Part shown: positions 60,661-64,000 of the stretch, piece by piece
Position numbering within the stretch: position 1 is the stretch's first letter
Layout: every line of letters starts with the position of its first letter
From: Neodiprion pinetum
Taxonomy: Eukaryota > Arthropoda > Insecta > Hymenoptera > Diprionidae
Assembly: GCF_021155775.2 (NCBI RefSeq)
Contig: NC_060235.2
Location: 32,652,607 to 32,716,606, forward strand
Direction of reading: 5' to 3'
Length of the DNA stretch: 64,000 nt
Position numbers and translations under genes: made by a program
The notes under the pieces: model-generated
What the model was told of the DNA's origin: nothing
Database searches by the model: none
The model's input: the letters and a program-made list of their open reading frames with translations, nothing else

Positions 60661-63600
60661 TGCTGCGGTCTCCCGAAGGACGGGATTGAGCCAAGTGACG
60701 TTAGTGTTTCCGTACGAGCAAGCAGAGTTCGTCGATATCCTTAAGGATGTCGTTGACCCCGTTGTCTCCTCGCATCCACCCGCTGTACTACTGACATCCG
60801 ACAGTTTTTGAACGGTGTAGAATTCTCCTGATCCCCATTACCGCGTACAGTGCCCAGCGTGTTCTTCGCCTTAACCGTTTTGCCGAGCTTTTTAACGTTG
60901 CCTCAAATATACGTACTAAGCTTTTTCCACCGATTCTAGAACATCTCTTCCACATCGACATCTGGTGTCACTTGTCATCGAATCCACATTCTATGTTGAG
61001 AAAAGGATTTGAAGATATTCCTGAATTCCCAATCCCAAAAGTGACCAATCCATTATATATGCTGTTTAAAATTTGATAATTAGGATTCTGTTTCTAGTAT
61101 TACGAAATTAATTTCACGTGGTTTTCATAAATGCATCTCTTTGTACGTGACCTTTAAAATCCAGAGGATTTTTATTTTTACCGGTGGGCGATACTCATAT
61201 AATTGATAGCGAATGCTTCTAATTTTGTGAATTTCTTGAAACTGCGGACCTTGACGCAATGAAATACAAGAAAACCAAACGCGCTTCGAGGCTCGTTCGA
61301 GGCGATCGTGACTTGGCTTAGGCCTCCGACGATAGCGTGCTTCCTGGTGCACATAAATATCTGAGTTAATTGTCCGCCCTGGAATAAATCCCATCGCGGA
61401 AATGTTGAACTGAAGGCGAGGCATACGGTACGCATGCAACGGCCTCTCTCTCCGGGTGTTCGCTGCAGGCTCAGGTTGAACTTCGAGTCTTATAAACCAC
61501 GCTCAACAAAAAATAAGAAAATGAGAACATGAGTAAATATGCACACGGATTTTGTCGAGACACCCTGTACTTTTCCGTGCAGCTGCAGGATCGGGTTATT
61601 AGCTGAAAGAACCTTTCGCCAGGCTGAGCGTTCCAACGAAGCTGACTGTGCGAAAGGTCGTTGGGTATAGCTGGCTGTACTGTCCTGCTAATTAGCTTAT
61701 CTTGAAACGTATTCAACTACGGGAACTGCGATAAATGGTACGGCTTCGTTGCGTCGGTATCGGAATTTTGCTAGGCAAGCCTCGGTGCGCAATGAAAGCA
61801 AGAGAGAGGCCAAGGAACTGCATGTTTAATTAGCGTAAATATCATTCCGACACGTAAGTAATTAAATCGCGGTCCTTTACACGCTCCGTATCCAGAGTTG
61901 CGAGACCGGGAGAATCCCCATGCTTGTTGTTTTTCACAGTGACGCACTTTGCCGGACAGTTCTTGATCCGCCTCATTGTCTGCAGTGCCTTGTTAAACTT
62001 TTGTCTATCCCGCAATATTTATCAAATTTTTGTTTTCTTTCCTCTAAACTTTCCCCCGAGGTTTTATCTTCTCCTTACTTTTATTTTTCACTCTATTCAC
62101 GCAAAGAGTTTAACGCTACAGCCTGGGCTATGGCCTTAAGTAAATTTTGATGAAACTTGAGAAATATAAGGTACCTACTTTGCCTTAACGTGATGGTATA
62201 TAAGACTCGCTAGTCACTATGAACTGGAGTAGAGTGCTTGTATTAAACCGACCCAGGCTCGCGCTCTTATATCCCCGTATCTTTTCCATCCCAACATAAT
62301 CGGACCTTAAATATCTTTCCCCAATCTTGTTGCTTTGCAAATACATTCACGTTGATGAAGAATAAAAGAAAGTACCCGGTCAATCAGCGGCGTGGTTACT
62401 GATAATAAGGTGCTGCACCGATAACGTTGAGATAAAATGGAATAGAAAAAACTTATACTCACACACATCTGCATCTGTATATTAGGCATCAGCCTTAAGT
62501 TCGCTGAAATATATCGCAATAATATGTGACGTGAAAGAAGAAAAAGGAAGAGTGAGAAATGAGAAAGGCGAAAAAGCGTCACCGCGGGTTATCGGTCGAC
62601 CTGCAACTTAAACGCGTATACCTACGGCCTTCCGGAGAAGTTGAGGACGCCCCGCTGTTCTTCGATATCTACAAGACGTATATACCACATACCCCACATA
62701 GGGCTGTGCCTTCCGGTTGTGTTCATGGGCTTCCTCCAGTTCTGGGATATCCGCCGGGGGTTGCAATCTAGGGCTCTCACGTCCTGTATTATCCCTTCGT
62801 GAGCCCTCCTCGAGGGCTTACAAAAAGCTATTGTACCTTGACTTTAAGATTTCACGCTACTTCCGTTCGTTTTTTCTATGGCCTGTGCCGCGTTATGAAT
62901 AGCACCCTTTTGTGTAAAGTTTGACGGATCAATCGGTGAACCGTTTAGTTCCCTTTCGGTGACGAGAATCGTGGATACCAGTTCCATTTCAAAAGAACAA
63001 CGTGGATCGATCCTTTCTCGTCGAGAAGCCTCAATTTTTTAATCTCATTGTAAATCATCCGTGGATAACGATCGTTCGTCATCGTATTTATCAGCCAGTC
63101 TCATGCGGTAGAATTTCTGTCAGCTAGTCAAAGATCAAGACTTCAGATTGACCTGTCTTGGGTATAATTGTTTATTCCAACAACAAATCAAAGAACAAAA
63201 CAACCGTTGATACGAGATTACTTTTGATTGTAATCACTAACTGTCGAACCAAACACACAGACATCGGCTAAACCGAACCCGTACCGTATCGATCAGGGAG
63301 GTGTGATCGGTTTCCGGTGAGCACCGATAACCGGAAGTCGACACTCCGGAGTTTCGTTCTCCTCTAAGCCGCTATATTTCCGTACGCTGATAATGTGCCA
63401 TCGAGTTAGCCCAACTTGCAGGCCTTCCGCGCTTGCCCGCGTTATTCAAATTTATGTGTGTACGAGAAAGCTCGCCCAGTACGGCGAAAAAGTCGGCAAA
63501 GTAAAGAAGAGCTAACCCCGTACCCGCGAAAGGAGTTCGCTTTCCATAAATTCATCCCTCGTTAAATAGGCAGCAATCTTGACGTACGTGCGCGATGTTG

Positions 63601-64000
63601 CGGTACTTTATCAGAGCTTAGAGAGCCTCGTTTACAGTGCAAGAGAACTGCGTTCTCCTAAGGACTTTTCGGTGTAGTACCAGATCGTAAACAGCTAGTC
63701 GGCTGCATAACGTTGTTCTCACATCTTGATACACGGTATCCTGGATAGGATGATTCGGTTTCAAAGCTCGAAGTAGAGTGTGCTTATAAACGTGAGAGAT
63801 ACTCCAGTTCTCACAGTCTGTGTTTCGAACGGTTATAGATGCAGACAAAGCTTTTCCATTCCTTTCGAAACAATTTCGTGTCGACGATTCACCCCCAGAG
63901 AGCAGATATCTGACTGATATTATTTTCATGAGTTTCACGATTCTGAATTTGGATACTTCCGACTCAATTTCACAGTCAATCGTTTTATTCGGCCATCTCG

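Larger units (their letters stand above)
50076..64000. other. 14-kb gene-poor stretch to the window end
   Basis: No gene recognised. The frames at 53377-53781, 55112-55519, 56889-57263 and 63618-63938 are 90-135 aa without domains. A 48-nt exon-like block at 59648-59695 has excellent splice sites and a hydrophobic frame and is reported as a finding. Hairpins at 50.4 and 51.6 kb, short tandems at 52.67 and 58.5 kb and a polypyrimidine tract at 60.6 kb are listed separately. Confidence 0.4.

Noticed and set aside
60447..60811. Ser/Phe/Leu-rich frames
   Set aside because: They are direct translations of the polypyrimidine repeat.

Overview
The window looks like insect nuclear DNA, probably hymenopteran. 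It has intron-containing genes with GT-AG splice sites and short exons, AATAAA signals, no depletion of CpG, and a short TTAGG-type repeat. There are no operons or bacterial signals. The species cannot be fixed from the sequence alone.

The left fifth (1-12.6 kb) holds three genes that I could reconstruct exon by exon with all splice phases matching. (1) On the minus strand at 1129-6245 is a five-exon DUF4743/Nudix hydrolase of the thiamine-pyrophosphokinase-related (yeast YJR142W / plant NUDT20-24) type. (2) On the minus strand at 7040-9814 is a seven-exon F-box plus kelch protein, the orthologue of FBXO42/JFK. (3) On the plus strand at 11019-12425 is a two-exon rRNA-processing protein EBP2 (EBNA1BP2). 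Genes 2 and 3 are head to head, about 1.2 kb apart. A nested MITE-like palindrome sits in the space between them. The three are housekeeping-type genes and share no obvious pathway.

The remaining ~51 kb (12.6-64 kb) contains no complete gene I can recognise. It looks like the intron or regulatory desert of one or more large genes. It holds a handful of candidate exons with good splice sites and protein-like reading frames: plus strand at 17.8, 20.2 and 27.1 kb; minus strand at 18.8, 29.0 and 50.0 kb. The 20.2 kb exon encodes a convincing signal peptide and joins in phase with a 49-nt exon at 27.1 kb, which suggests the 5' end of a secreted or membrane protein gene that continues beyond the window. 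None of these has a firm family assignment.

Repeats are few. The best is a ~298-bp insertion at 43582-43879 with a 13-bp target-site duplication, 89-bp inverted arms and a hammerhead-ribozyme-like core, as expected for a non-autonomous Penelope-like retroelement. There are also a possible pogo/Tigger-like remnant at 23.6-23.9 kb, microsatellites, a 20-nt C tract, a G-quadruplex-type tandem, and several palindromes. Among the palindromes are a paired-homeodomain-type site at 18.5 kb and a pair of E2F-consensus palindromes at 51.6 kb. I did not find a clearly new biological system; the ribozyme-bearing element and the candidate secreted-protein gene are the best leads.
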